Notes: generated by a model from the letters alone, not told the origin. A stretch of DNA of 64,000 bases from Eumeta japonica (GCA_005406025.1 BGZK01000210.1:310001-374000), one strand, 5' to 3'; positions 35,201 through 46,379 are shown, counted from the stretch's first letter. Numbers and translations: made by a program.

Positions 35201-35420
35201 CCTACCACCCGTAGCGTTGGGCGTGCAATCATTAAGCGACATTAGGTCGAGCGCAATTTAGAATAGGCCCCCATCGATGTTACACAAGAGATCGCGTGGT
35301 GCCCGACATTATTTCACCGTTGAGTCCATTTTTCACGGGCCGCCTCCGCAACTGTTATTTATCGCGTCTTCAATTAATACTAACGCAGACTAGAGTCTAG
35401 GCGGCTGTGTAATTAGGGTT
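35200..35420. other. GC-richer island
   Basis: Contains CCACCCGTAGCGTTGGGCGT, GAGATCGCGTGGTGCCCGAC and ACGGGCCGCCTCCGC, flanked by AT-rich DNA. No ORF was recognised. Confidence 0.35.
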
Positions 35421-35528
35421 GACACCGTTTTGTTCTTGTACCAGGAAGTTACGTGTACACATTTTAGACGTTAACGACTTACGCATCCGTATCGACCGGT
35501 TCGATGATTTTCATGAAAGTGTCGTCGT

Positions 35529-35585
35529 ACACACATACGCACATGCGGCATTCACTCACACACACAAACGCACACACATATATCA
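35529..35585. repeat. AC-rich simple sequence
   Basis: ACAC-rich tract with interruptions (CACACATACGCACATGCGGC, CACACACACAAACGCACACA). The histidine/threonine-rich ORF at 35,419-35,658 is this tract. Confidence 0.8.
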
Positions 35586-36700
35586 GTATATCCATTTACA
35601 TATATATATCATAGGGAAGGTAATTAAAAAAGATACCTACAATGGTAGGGTACAATAATAATTGTCAGTAACAGAGCGGATGCTTGTCAGCCTAAGACAC
35701 TTGTAAAACATGATCTGTAACTGTGCACGAATTTGAATATATTATTAATAATTGCAGTTATTTTAAAATTTAGCGTTCAATATCAAGCGAAGGCTTTGAT
35801 TTATAGTGGATAGAACTATAATATGAAATTTGAGGAGTGAGAGTCTGATTCGGTATACTCAGATGCCTACAAAGTGTTTCTGTGAATGAAGAAATTCCTC
35901 TGTGACTACAATTTTACAATAGAAGCGTCAAAGAAGAATAAAAATTTACAGTAATAATTGTGTTCTTCTATCATTAATATATTCTGTGTAAGCATAATAT
36001 GGTTTCTATGCAACTATTCCTATTGCAACTAGGTGTTTCAAACGAGTTTCTGAGATAAGTATCTATTTTTAGGCCATGACAGTTTTTTGACCTTTATTCC
36101 TAGTGCTTTCACTAATCTAGATATCTTCATTGTCTTTACCTACGTTAAAAACTATTTTATTTTTACGACAATGACCTTCCGAAAAATATTGCTTCATTTT
36201 TTGTGCCTCTTTTTCATGTGCAAGACAAAATAAACACGCCTTTTTATAATCATTTATCTCAATCCAACTAGACAAAACTAAAAACGCCGTGTCTATGAGA
36301 CTAGCCATATTGTAATGACTTTACTTGTGCCATAAATGACTTGACAATTACTTATTATGAAACACAGTTTGAATTTTTTCATGAATCTCATTAATCGATT
36401 TCGAAACAAGAAAAAAGTTCTCTATTAGAATCTTACATTTTTTAAGTAAAACGGCTTAATTGAACTGGACTATCAATGTGAGTCTCGACATGCTTTCACG
36501 TACTTTTCTATGACGAGTTGTTCGATAATTAGGAAAAGTTTATTGGCAATGTGTGATTTTCACTAATACATTATATTGTTTGTCAATAACTTTACAGCTA
36601 ATATAGGCCTTTTATTCGAATTATATTTACAAAAGTTTAGGCGTGATCAGATTTTTTTTATCACAGACACATGATATTGTGGGATATATTTGGCGAAGTT
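35586..36700. other. AT-rich stretch without a gene
   Basis: The ORF at 36,117-36,308 (-, 63 codons) is lysine-rich but not recognisable, and has no visible splice or promoter context. No other feature was seen. Confidence 0.4.
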
Positions 36701-36703
36701 ATC

Positions 36704-36894
36704 CAAAACGGTAAATTTTCAAAAACGGTTCATTGCTGCGTGTTGCTATTGGTAAGCTTTTGGGACACCATGCTGCTTCTTGATGACTCATTATAAACAT
36801 GGATAATCAGCCATAAAAAAGCAGAATGATGTCCCAAAATGTTTACTAATAGCAATACGCAGCAATAAACTGTCGTAAATAATGCCGTTTTGAC
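36704..36894. repeat. Foldback (inverted-repeat) element
   Basis: Core arms at 36,732-36,778 and 36,819-36,866 are complementary over about 48 bp with six mismatches and one gap (ATTGCTGCGT, TTGCTATT and TTTTGGGACA blocks). Weaker pairing extends outward to AAAACGG at both ends. A 40-base spacer separates the arms. It is non-coding and probably a miniature foldback transposon. Confidence 0.7.
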
Positions 36895-37199
36895 AAATTA
36901 ACAGGAAATGGATGCAAATTATTACAAGGATTCGAATTATTTGTAGGGAACGCCATTAACATCAACTAACCTATAGTCAGTCGGATCGTTAGAAAGAGAA
37001 GTTCAAATCTCTTCTACCCCAGTTAATTAATTGGTGCAGTTAGCTTATAGTTTTATATGATAATAATTACCAGTTCTTAGTCAAAACGCTTCAAATGAGA
37101 CAATTGTATATTTATTTTATTACTTATAAAAACGTGTCAGTAACACCGTTGAATGAATTAAAGAAGTTCTTTATTAAGCGACTAAAAAAATAATATACA
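36895..37199. other. AT-rich stretch without a gene
   Basis: A short B-box-like GTTCAAATC at about 37,001 was considered as a SINE and not accepted. Nothing else was seen. Confidence 0.45.
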
Positions 37200-37560
37200 G
37201 TTCCGGTTACTTGTTCACAAAGTGACAAGTGTCAATGCGGACGCGTCGGGCGCGGCGCTAGTGTGCAGCACTCGGCGGGGCGAACAGCGCATGCGCGGGT
37301 TATTATTTTAGAGGATGTCGTGATTTTCGAGTCGGCGGTCCGTCTGTCGTAAGCGGCGCGGTCCCGTTTTGCGCAAGTGTCCGTTAATTGCGTGACCGAG
37401 TTGCCATTTCGGTGGATACGAACGTAAATCCAGCTTTATGCCAAGGATACGCCTGACGTATTGTTTCAACGAATGAATGATAGGAAACAATATGATTCGA
37501 TCGTGTACCGTACGCCGAAACCGTACTCGTTGTTTACTCCGTGTTTCTTGTGATTGAATG
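37200..37560. other. GC-rich island
   Basis: CpG-dense block: CGGACGCGTCGGGCGCGGCG, GCAGCACTCGGCGGGGCG, and GTCGTAAGCGGCGCGGTCCC. The minus-strand ORF at 37,308-37,490 is a GC shadow. Candidate regulatory island. Confidence 0.4.
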
Positions 37561-38280
37561 TCGAAATTAATTTCGTAATTATTTCTACAACTTGATATAG
37601 GAGTAGGCTGAATCGCTTTTAAAGTACAATATAAATAAAATTGAACATATAAAATGTATTTCTTTAAGAAAAATAAGATATTTTCTTAGAGCAAATTAAA
37701 AAAAGTACTTCAATTTTTAACTTATAATTTCCCTAACTCTATTAAATTTCAAAGTAACGCCAAAAAACCATTGAGCTCATTTTTAAGTAAAATTTTATAT
37801 TACATAATTTTTATTTTAAATTTTTTCATGTTTTTTTTTTAACGTATCTTAACCTTTTTTATCTTTTATGAACTACATTGAAAAACTCAGTTCATTTTTC
37901 AACTCTTCCCAAAAAAAAAACTCTTTTGCAGGTAACTACAACAGTGCGTTAAGTGCGTTAAATCAAAATAATTACTTTTTATTCCAAATAAGTTTTAATG
38001 CCTCCGTAATTTTTTTGCATTTGCAAATGTTTCATGTAGCTTACATTCCTTATAAAATATAATTACAATTCAATTAATCATCTTTATTTCAATTGATCTA
38101 AACGTTTCATGGTGAGGAATCGCTAGTCGTCTGTCTTTATTGAATATAAAATTTTGTCGTCAATAGTGAAAACGGAATTAATATGAAAAATTTTAGGGCC
38201 ACAATTTTGTTTTCATTTCAAACGACCCTTTTTGACTTCTAATCGCATTGCTAGTCTTCGAAACGCTTTTAGGAGAGAAA
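37561..38280. other. AT-rich stretch without a gene
   Basis: The ORF at 37,868-38,062 (+) is AT-driven. The final part (about 38,200-38,280) may be more decayed 5' sequence of the following mariner relic. Confidence 0.4.
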
Positions 38281-38284
38281 CTCT

Positions 38285-38690
38285 ACATGTGAGCACTGTG
38301 AGGAGTCGGTACGCTTAACTTAATCGTGGTCGTGTTTCTCCGTTTGATGAGATTCGTGAACGTCGACCTTTGACTGTATCGCTTATGAAAAATTTACTGC
38401 TATCGGACGGCTAATTAAAAAAAAAATAAGGTATCACCCTTGAGGAGCTCGGAAGTCGCTGGTAATAAGTATAAGCGAATATCGAAAAGAAAATGTACAC
38501 CGACATTTAGAAGTTAAGGAGTTTTGTCGTCGTTGGATACCCAGTGAACTCATTTCAGAACAAAAACAGGCCGATCGTGGCTGGTGCGAGAAAATGTCTC
38601 AGGTACGATCATTAATACTGAAATGCTGTTCACGATATTGGGGATACAATACGGGGACGAGATGAACGAAAACAGTGGTCGTGCGATTAA
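38285..38690 (+). pseudogene. Mariner (Tc1/mariner) transposase relic, N-terminal to middle part
   Basis: In pieces on the plus strand it reads LNRGRVSPFDEIRERRP (from 38,319), then HLEVKEFCRRWIPSELISEQKQA and ADRGWCEKMSQ (about 38,500-38,600), then AVHDI (about 38,625). These match the order of landmarks in insect mariner transposases: F-NRGR--L-DE-R-GRP linker, R(W)(V/I)P--L---QK near the start of the catalytic domain, and the VHDI-TGDE block with the first catalytic Asp. Stops and frameshifts interrupt it, and the first catalytic D block is no longer readable. The C-terminal half is missing: sequence after 38,750 is another repeat. Transposases cut and paste their own element; this one is dead. 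Confidence 0.8.
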
Positions 38691-38754
38691 ATGTTTATAA
38701 TTTATAATTGGCGTTTATAATTGTTATTCTCGCCTAGCAAACTAGTAAAAACAA

Positions 38755-39310
38755 AAATGCAAAAATCGAGTTCACATCAGATCTCGACGTTCTGAGGGTC
38801 TAGGAAGCTTCCCTGATCATCCCTAATATGATGTCCGTATGACTGTGTGGATGTGTGTGTGTGTGTGTGTCTCTGTATGTGTGGATGTATGTAAACCTCT
38901 TCTAACTTTTAAATGACTTGACCGAATCAAGCCCACTAAACGGCGTTCCAAAGAGCTTTACCAAACTTAGATTTCCTGAAAGTTTGGGTCGATTTTAACC
39001 AGTAGATTTTGAGAAATTTTCAAAAAATTAAGAAAAAAAAAATTATGAAGTGTTTTATTCAAAATAACTTTAAAAGAGCTTGACCGATCAATTCTTAAAT
39101 TTAATCAGCTTTTAACCTTTTAAAAACACGTCGATTGCCGCAAACCGGGTCAAAATTGGTTGATTAGTTTGCGAGAAATCGTTGTCGAACGAAATCGAAA
39201 CAAACCGTTTTTTTACTGAAAAAAATCGCATAAAATCCCGTATATTTTCGAGTTTTTTGAACTCGAAAATAGCGAAAAGTGTCAGGGTTGGCCTACGGGG
39301 TCAACCTATT
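38755..39310 (+). mobile_element. Long dispersed element B, copy 1
   Basis: From AAAATGCAAAAATCGAGTTC through TCTAGGAAGCTTCCCTGATC, a (GT)n tract at about 38,850-38,875, CCCACTAAACGGCGTTCC, and a TTTTCGAGTTTTTTGAACTCG end, this matches the reverse complement of 44,461-45,240. It is shorter than the other copy, lacking the terminal AACTTCCCGC block and one internal unit. No coding capacity. I recall this sequence as a widespread lepidopteran repeat but cannot name its class. Confidence 0.65.
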
Positions 39311-39744
39311 TTTTTCCCATAGTGCAAGTGAATACTAGACGGGACTTGTTTGTAATATAACACTCGAGGAATTCAAGACAAGCAATGCTGAGTATGCAGT
39401 GGGTACCATTTGTTTGGCTAGTACTAGTGTTCTCGAAAATGTTTAGGAGGGACAACCGACAGAAGTAGTATTCTTTTACATGATGATAATGTTTTTGTGG
39501 ACATTGCAAATAAAGTAGTAATTTTTGACTTCTGGAAAGGTGAATCTCGTGACCTTGTGACAATATGGGAAAATAAGAAATCACACCGTACGACGTTCTG
39601 ATGCTTTATTTATCCAAAAACCTAAGAAGTTTGACATTTACGAAGCCGGAAGGGGCTCGGATGAACTCCAACCAGCATGTGAGAAACACGTCTTCTAATC
39701 ATTATCCTCCTTGTATTATATTGAGTAATGTGTTAATTTACGGA
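39311..39744. other. Stretch without a gene
   Basis: The ORF at 39,306-39,584 (-, 92 codons) has no recognised domain. No repeat was matched. Confidence 0.4.
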
Positions 39745-39855
39745 AATTCATAACTAGACTCTTGCTTGCAACATGTGTTAACATACAGCATGCAAGCCAC
39801 TGCTGACCCTCGAAATTGTTCTTCCACTATGATTCATATCCAAAGAATTGAATAC
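39745..39855 (-). repeat. Dispersed repeat family D, copy 3
   Basis: On the minus strand it runs from TATTCAATTCTTTGGATATG through GAGGGTCAGCAGTGGC and TTGCATGCTGTATGTTAAC to ATGTTGCAAGCAAGAGTCT. It is very close to the copy at 10,480-10,615. Confidence 0.6.
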
Positions 39856-40059
39856 TGATTGGAGAAGAATGACGATTGACTGTTAGATGCATGGGCATAT
39901 GTCATGTAAGGTGATTGGATGCGCATCTGTTAGTATTTTTAATACTCTGCTACATATATATACAGTCAGAAAAAGTCAGTTACATTTGCTGATTTACAAC
40001 GAAACATACTTAGTTATTTGGCAGATTAAGATGAACACAATATTAGCACTTTCTTTAGT

Positions 40060-40185
40060 TTTCCTGTCAATCCTTTCGAATCAATATTCAATTCATTGGA
40101 TAAGAATTAATAGTGGAAGAACATATTTGAAGGTCTGTTGTGGATTGCATGTAACATGTTATTAATGTTGCAGTCAAGCGTCCAG
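40060..40185 (+). repeat. Dispersed repeat family D, copy 4
   Basis: CCTGTCAATCCTTTCGAATC, ATATTCAATTCATTGGATAA, then AGTGGAAGAACAT and ATTGCATGTAACATG. Lies about 215 bp from copy 3 in opposite orientation, so the two can pair as a foldback. Confidence 0.55.
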
Positions 40186-41669
40186 TACTTAACTCTTTCC
40201 GTTTTAGAAAATGGTTAGAAAAAGTAAGAAATGTATAAAACGTAAAGAAGAATATTTTGAAAAGAAATAAATGTATTTACTATCATAGTAAACTATTTGA
40301 TTTGTGATTTGTGCAAAATAATCAGTGTCCCCACGTACACTAAATTAAGAAAACGCCACAATAACAAAACACCGAGTTTGGAAATTTTTTTTTTATTAAA
40401 TCTTTGTGATCTATCACAGTCCTACCTCGTTACACAACAAAACCAGTCTAACAGAGTAAGTTAATTTAGACGATATCGAAGTTGTCTTTCAAAAGTCTGC
40501 CCATTCACTGATATGCTTAGTACTACATATAATACAAATTATACCGTTTCTGTGTCACACTCACATGAAATATGCCGCAAAATTGCAATATATTGACTAA
40601 ATAAAACCCGGCTACGCTCTTGTGGAATATTTGTGTTAATTAAAAATAACTAATAAAAAGACTATTTCAAGGCTTCGAGGCAACCTGCTTTGTAATTAAG
40701 TTAATTAGATTTTTTTTTTAAGTTATCGTCGGTGACCGCGTCGTGACCGCGGTGGGCGCAGTCGCGATGTCCCACCCGTGTCGGTATCAGATAAAATCAG
40801 CTGACTCAAAATTAACTATTAGAATTAATTCGTCATGCTCGGGCTATAAAAAAATAAATAATATTTTCCTCATGACTTATTTAGGAATTACTTTGACGTA
40901 CTAACGTAGAAACGGTTTTTCCCTAATCCTCACGAAAAAATCATTTTTGCTCTTTACTATTAGTAATTAGACGTTAAGTAGAGCACAATTAAAATGATTC
41001 AATAATGAAACAACTTTCAGAATTGATAATTTTTCATGCTGTCAATATTAAGTATCAGTATAGTATTATAAAATATGGGGTGGATAGAAGTCGAAACTAC
41101 TGTGGGTTTATAGGTAGTAATTCTAAGTCTAGTAAACTAATGCGATTGTGTCGACATTGAAGATTGCCATGTTGATGCTCGTCATCGACGCTCACATAAT
41201 TTTAGATAACCTGTTTCGAGCCGCACGCATTTTTCTGGGATTTATTCTTCTTTAAACCTCAGAGACGATTTCTTGCCGTTCAACCTGGTTTCGTCGACCG
41301 CCGACGGATATAATATTTATTTTGGTCTTTCTATTTCAGCCTTGCCATTTTGACTTGCATTGGATGTCGAAATAATTATTAATGTAATAAATTACTTACT
41401 TTTAAAAGTAAATCATACATATTTTTTTAATGCAGCTCTTTGATACACATCCAACAAGTAGTTTTTACACCAGCTTACTAAAAACTGAGCCGTAACAGCC
41501 CGAAACCTAATTTTCAGCGCTCAGTTGTTTGACCCGTCACCCGGTATCAGTGCTAGTCCAAACCTAGATATCGGCGACATAAGCTTAGCGAGAGCCCTTA
41601 TATTTCTCAGTTAGAATAAAAGCATTAAATTAAATCGAATAACAGACTAATGTTGATTTATAGAACATT
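40186..41669. other. AT-rich stretch with a small GC patch
   Basis: No gene was recognised. A GC patch at about 40,725-40,790 (GGTGACCGCGTCGTGACCGC, GGTGGGCGCAGTCGCGATG) resembles the regulatory-type islands but is short. Confidence 0.4.
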
Positions 41670-41790
41670 TTTGTGTGGTCCCTTCAGGCCCAAGGCTGAC
41701 GTCAGTGGACGTCGACGTCACCGACGCCTAACGCCGTCAAGCCACTGCTCTGACGTCATCAAGGAGGGTCGATGGAGGGTTCGAGTATAT
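41670..41790. promoter_or_regulatory. Cluster of CRE-like palindromes
   Basis: Two exact TGACGTCA palindromes (41,697-41,704 and 41,751-41,758) flank a 7/8 match CGACGTCA (41,713-41,720), all inside a GC-rich block with GTCGAC and repeated GACG words. The CREB/ATF consensus is established. Activity here is inferred. Confidence 0.45.
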
Positions 41791-42489
41791 ATTTCTTTGT
41801 AAAATGGCTACGTTTACTTCATTATTAGAATTACCTAATTAATAAAAATAAATGTATAGGACGGAACCGTTTGTCGACAAACGCGTTCATTTCAAGCGTG
41901 GAACCCCAACGCAGCATTTTTATGTCTACCTGCGGTGTCGGGCGTTTACGCTTTTACACGCAGTGTGACACGGTAGTTGCTTTCGTATAAATATAAGATA
42001 TTAATAATCCTACCCTATAATACATTGAAATCTAGAAAAATTTAAGTCCTTATATGTTAGCGCATGCGTCAGTTCTGTTTGGGGAACAAAGTACAATCTA
42101 AGTACTGATGTACTGCTTCCGAAAGGTATAAAAGACCTACGAATTTATTCTGAAGGACTATTGGCGTACCAATAAAAGACAAGCACTAAACAAGCAGATC
42201 AAACAGTTCCAATTGGCCGTGGGTCGCGCTGTCCAGGGCTGAGCGTACGCTAGGGCGGATCAAGTTGCATTGTTTAGCGTATACTTATACCATCGTATAT
42301 ACATGCTGGCGCTTTGGGTTTTACCGTTCAACCATTGTGCTGCCGACAGCAATGTATTCAAATCATCCCTCGAGGCAACAGCCGTCCAATCGATTTTTTC
42401 AACAGTTGACTATTATTTTTATAAATTTTAACCTTCACTCATACGAAACTCACAAATGTACACATTTTTGTTTATGTAAATTTTCCTGA
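41791..42489. other. Stretch with a TATA-like motif, no gene recognised
   Basis: GGTATAAAAGACC at about 42,125-42,137 is a canonical TATA-box string, but no ORF or initiator of convincing form follows. The 74-codon ORF at 42,265-42,489 (+) is not recognisable. GC-richer patches occur at 41,870-41,970 and 42,210-42,260. Confidence 0.3.
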
Positions 42490-42900
42490 ATGATTTCTTT
42501 GGCTAACGCAGGGCATACATCGAATTGGATTGAATTCGATGACGTCAATACAAACTTCCGCTGGAAGAAGTGGCGCGTGCAAGTCACCTACAACAATGCG
42601 CGTGATTCACGCGACATTCCGGCCGGCGCGCGCGCTGTGGGAACGACACTTTGTTTATAAAAGGTTTTTACGCCGCGACACTAACCAGAATGCTTAATTA
42701 TAGAATCGGGCGACGACATCCGTTATGCACGCTCGGGACCGTTTTGAAAACCAGCTCGCGTCGTTTCCGTTCTAGATCTTTAGCGTTTAAGACTAGATTT
42801 CTGGGTGCCCAGGAGTCTGTAATTTGGCAAGCGGATAACCATTTAATATTGCAAATGGTGGGAATGGAAGCGTATAAATTATTGTAAGAGTGTGTAACTC
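42490..42900 (+). promoter_or_regulatory. Possible promoter: CRE, GC-rich block, TATAAAAG
   Basis: TGACGTCA at 42,540-42,547 is followed by a CpG-rich run (GGCCGGCGCGCGCGCTGTGG) and then TATAAAAG at 42,656-42,663. The first downstream ATG (42,691) opens a 65-codon frame to 42,887 whose product I do not recognise; a longer in-frame start lies upstream at 42,651, inside the TATA region. The arrangement resembles an insect core promoter, but no transcript evidence exists and the ORF may be spurious. Confidence 0.3.
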
Positions 42901-43289
42901 GGATGTATAAATCCATAAAAATGAACAAAAGCTGTTCATTATAATATATACAATACTATTTATAGCATTTATGTCATGGCTTCTTTTTTTATGAAAAGAA
43001 AAATGCTTTGTTTACTATGGGAAAAAGGCTTGCTCAATTTTCACAGTATTCATTTCAAAAAAAATTAAAAACTTTAAAGATCGATAAAAACCTTATTAGG
43101 GTTTTTTTTTTTAAAAAAAACTTTATTGATCCAGTAGTACGAATTTTGTGTTATTATTATTTTGTGCGCCAAAACTACATTTTAAATTGTCTTTAGTATG
43201 AGTCAATTAATATAGTGTTAACAAATTGAATCCTAACTTAATATTAATGATACATAAAAAAAAAACTGATAAAGAACGAAGACCTGACA
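42901..43289. other. AT-rich stretch without a gene
   Basis: Contains poly-T/poly-A runs that self-pair at about 43,100-43,120 (TTTTTTTTTTTTAAAAAAAA). No gene was recognised. Confidence 0.5.
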
Positions 43290-43372
43290 AAACGGTCACG
43301 ACTGACCGCTGACCGTGAACTGATTTTAATTCTTTTATAATGGACAATCGCTTTTGCATCTTTCTCGAACTT
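43290..43372. repeat. Dispersed repeat family E, copy 2
   Basis: Carries ACTGACCGCTGACCGTGAAC and TGATTTTAATTC followed by TTTTATAATGGACAATCGC, paralleling 4,478-4,563. Confidence 0.45.
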
Positions 43373-43859
43373 ACCTTTACATCATCAAGCACTCTCCACG
43401 GCATGTGGTCGAGTTCAGACTATTTCTACTCACACTCGCATTTTAACACTAAATTGCTTTCCTTTCAGACAGAGTGTCTCCCTAAAAACTCTACCATTAG
43501 ATCATTTTATAAGTCTGGTTTCCACGCTGGACCAATGCGTATTGAGGCTTAAAACTCGACCCTTTCGATCCGAAATAAAAATATTGTTGGAGGCCACACC
43601 TAAGCAGTGGGGCGATAAAATCTGGCACAACGTTCTTTGAGGATAGACACTGTTAACTCACAAAACATACTTTAGAGCACAACGATGTATATGGCATTAC
43701 ACTCACTCGTATTGGAAACATTAGCAACTTTTGACGGCCAATAGCGACCATAAAACAGCCGTTAGTGGATGCCTATTGACATAAAAAGATGACTTTTGTG
43801 ATGTAACCCGTTCATATTTAATTTAAAATAAAAAGGTGTAGAACTATTATCGTATAATG
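43373..43859. other. Stretch without a gene
   Basis: Antisense ORFs at 43,207-43,404 and 43,340-43,552 are not recognisable. No matched repeat. Confidence 0.4.
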
Positions 43860-43879
43860 TTCACACATCACTCGTATTC

Positions 43880-44285
43880 GTTTTGTCAGAACTTATAGCT
43901 TCATATGGGATCATTTCAGTGTGATGATTGCGATGTAGATGTATAATAAATGGTACGTTCGTTTGTCCCGGTTGTTGAATGTCCATTGTAGGACATAAGC
44001 CTCCTCCCTTGATTTCCATGACGTAAAATCCTGGGCTATCCGTCACTAAAGCTGGCCAGCGACACTGACCAGGTCGTCAGTCCATCCATTGGGAGGCCGT
44101 CCCTCGCTGCGACGTCCAATTCTTGGTCGCCACTCGAGAGCCTCTCTTCGTCAGCGGTTATCGGTTCTACCAGCGACGTGACTTGCCCATTGTCGCATCA
44201 GCTTACTTCTCCTGTGAGCTGTGTTAGTCACTCTTGTTCTTTTATGTAATTCCTCGTTTCGGATTTGATTTAACAGAAAAGGTCT
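43880..44285 (-). pseudogene. RTE-like LINE fragment, C-terminal end of the reverse transcriptase polyprotein
   Basis: Minus-strand reading gives KLMRQWASHVAGRT (about 44,170-44,215), EALEWRPRIGRRSEGRPPNG and WTDDLV (about 44,068-44,140), and EAYVLQWT (43,981-44,003). This 'QW-GHVAR-D.R W---L-WRP...GRPP-RWTDD' run followed by 'EAYV-QW' is a hallmark of the 3' end of RTE-type LINEs in insects. It is a truncated tail without the polymerase motifs, interrupted by at least one stop. It lies between two inverted copies of element B. Confidence 0.8.
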
Positions 44286-44460
44286 TGATACAGTTTTTTT
44301 TCACCGTACATTAGCTAAAATTATAGAACCGATTAAAAAATTAATGTTAAGATGTCACTCATACTGTGTGAGTTTTAAAATTATGTGAGATGTTAAACAC
44401 AAACTTGTTGTTCCGCGTATGCCATTTTGAGTATACACATTATCGGAGAAGAGCCGTTTC

Positions 44461-45240
44461 GTTAAAAAAATAGGTTAACCCTGTAGGCCAGCCCTGAAAC
44501 TTCCCGCTATTTTCGAGTTCAAAACACTCGAAAAATACGGGATTTGACGCGATTTTTTGAGTAAAAAAACGGTTTGTTTCGATTTCTTTCGACAACGATT
44601 TCTCGCTAACGAATCAACCGATTTTAACCTGTTTGCGGCAATCGACGTGTTTTTACAGGGTCAAAAGCTGGTTAGAATTTGAAATCGATCGGTCAAGCCG
44701 TTTCGTAGTTATTCGAAAAAAACTGTTTTTTTCGATTTCTTTCGACAACGATTTCTCACAAACGAATCAACCGATTTTGACCCGGTTTGCGGCAATCGAC
44801 GTGTTTTTAATAGGTTAAGAGCTAATTATATTTTGGAATTGATCAGTCGAGCCATTATAAAGTTGTTTTGAAAAAAACACTTTCAAAAAAAAATTTTTTT
44901 TCTTTGTTCTTTGAAAATTTTTCAAAATGTACCCGTTCAAATCGACCCAAACTTTCAGGAAATCTAAATTTGGTGAAACTCTTTGGAACACCGTTTAGTG
45001 GGCTTGATTCGGTTAAACCGGTTAAAAGTTATAAGAGGTTTACATACATCCACACATACACACACACACACACACATCCACACAGACATACGGACATCAT
45101 CTCGGGGATGATCAGGGGAGCTTCCTAGACCCTCAGAATGTCGAGATCTGATGAGAACTCGATTTTTGCAAAATGGGGTGAAACCAATAACTTCCCGAAA
45201 ATTTTAGAAAATTTTCAATTTTCTTAGCGGGAAGTTAAAA
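44461..45240 (-). mobile_element. Long dispersed element B, copy 2 (fuller, inverted)
   Basis: The reverse complement matches 38,755-39,310. This copy is longer and has AACTTCCCGCTA-type ends in opposite orientation (about 44,503 and 45,224-45,238), which look like terminal inverted repeats. It carries an internal tandem duplication of about 153 bp (units starting at 44,580 and 44,733, beginning CGATTTCTTTCGACAACGAT) and a (CA)n tract at about 45,055-45,075. The ORFs at 44,633-44,818 and 44,868-45,128 are readings of the repeat, not genes. Confidence 0.65.
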
Positions 45241-46379
45241 AAACTGTTTTAAGGGACTAATATATATATTTTTGTATGTTTTACTTAATTTTTAAATTAT
45301 TTACGTTATTGATGACGACATCCCCTACATTAAAAAGTAATAATTGCTTATGTAATGACACTCCGTCCATCTTTAACCACCTTCAGCGAATGATATATAT
45401 TCAAAGCAGTTTTTATCCAAAACGGCTTTAACATTTCGACATTGCCTTCGATCGATCACTTACCGCTAGAACACAACTATTACGAGCGAAGCGACCGGGT
45501 TTCAATCGACATTTGACATTATTTCACGGTTAATTTGGTACTAGTTTTTTTTTTTTATTACGACATCGAGTCTAGCCAGGCGACGCCTATCGGCCTTGAA
45601 CTTTTAATATCATCCGAGTGTGCCGCAGGTTTGCCGAGCAATTGCCCGATGGCTATTTGTCTGTGATGGAAATTAGTTTGTTGCGGGGTCATTATCGGCT
45701 CGGCAACGCCGAGCTGGGAGATGGATAATTGCAGCTTGCGGATGAAGTTATTTTGCTATTGCCGAATAATGCAGATCGGGCGGCATGTTTGTGTGTCTGT
45801 TTACACAATCGCTTCTCAGAAAAAAAACTAAATAAACTATCCACGTTTACCATTTGTGTAGGGCGGTGGTCGATCGGTGGTCGTGGGTGCTGCATTCAAA
45901 TGGTAACTGAAGGGTAATTAAATTAAATTAAAATGAAAATTAAAAATTAAGTTAAATTAAAATTAGTAGATCTCTGCTTTAGAGAGCACGTCGAGCTGTC
46001 AGTATCGGTATTTAATTATAATATTGTGGTGTCAGAATTTTATATTTAGACTTTTTTATAATTATAATAATAATTTTCTAAACGATTGACATTATGAATA
46101 AACGAATTAAGAAAATAAATGAAACAAAATAAAATTAAATCAAATCTAAATGAAATACTTAACTTTACCTAAATCTACAAAAAACACCTATCTATACTCG
46201 CCAAAATCTACGGACGTTCGTAAAAAGAAAATTGCCGACTACTAACATAAAATAATGGATAAGAATTGATAGATTAACTTATTTCTACTTAAAACGTATT
46301 TTTATTTGTCTCCATTGTTATAGCGCTTATAAATTTCGAACATCCTGTATAAATTCATATAACTAAGGCTGACAGTCGT
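45241..46379. other. Mostly AT-rich stretch without a gene
   Basis: A GC-richer patch at about 45,560-45,730 (ATGGCTATTTGTCTG, GGCTCGGCAACGCCGAGCTG, the latter forming a GGCTCGGC/GCCGAGCTG hairpin) is the only structured sequence. Low-complexity AAATT tracts lie at 45,916-45,966. No gene was recognised. Confidence 0.4.

Noticed and set aside
36995..37025. Possible SINE B-box (GTTCAAATC)
   Set aside because: There is no matching A-box at the right distance and no SINE tail follows.
42127..42133. TATAAAA at 42.1 kb as a promoter
   Set aside because: The string is canonical but there is no following ORF, initiator or GC-rich upstream block of convincing form. AT-rich DNA yields such strings by chance.
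44868..45128. 86-codon ORF with a threonine/histidine run
   Set aside because: The run is the (CA)n tract inside dispersed element B, and the inverted copy at 38.8 kb does not keep the frame.
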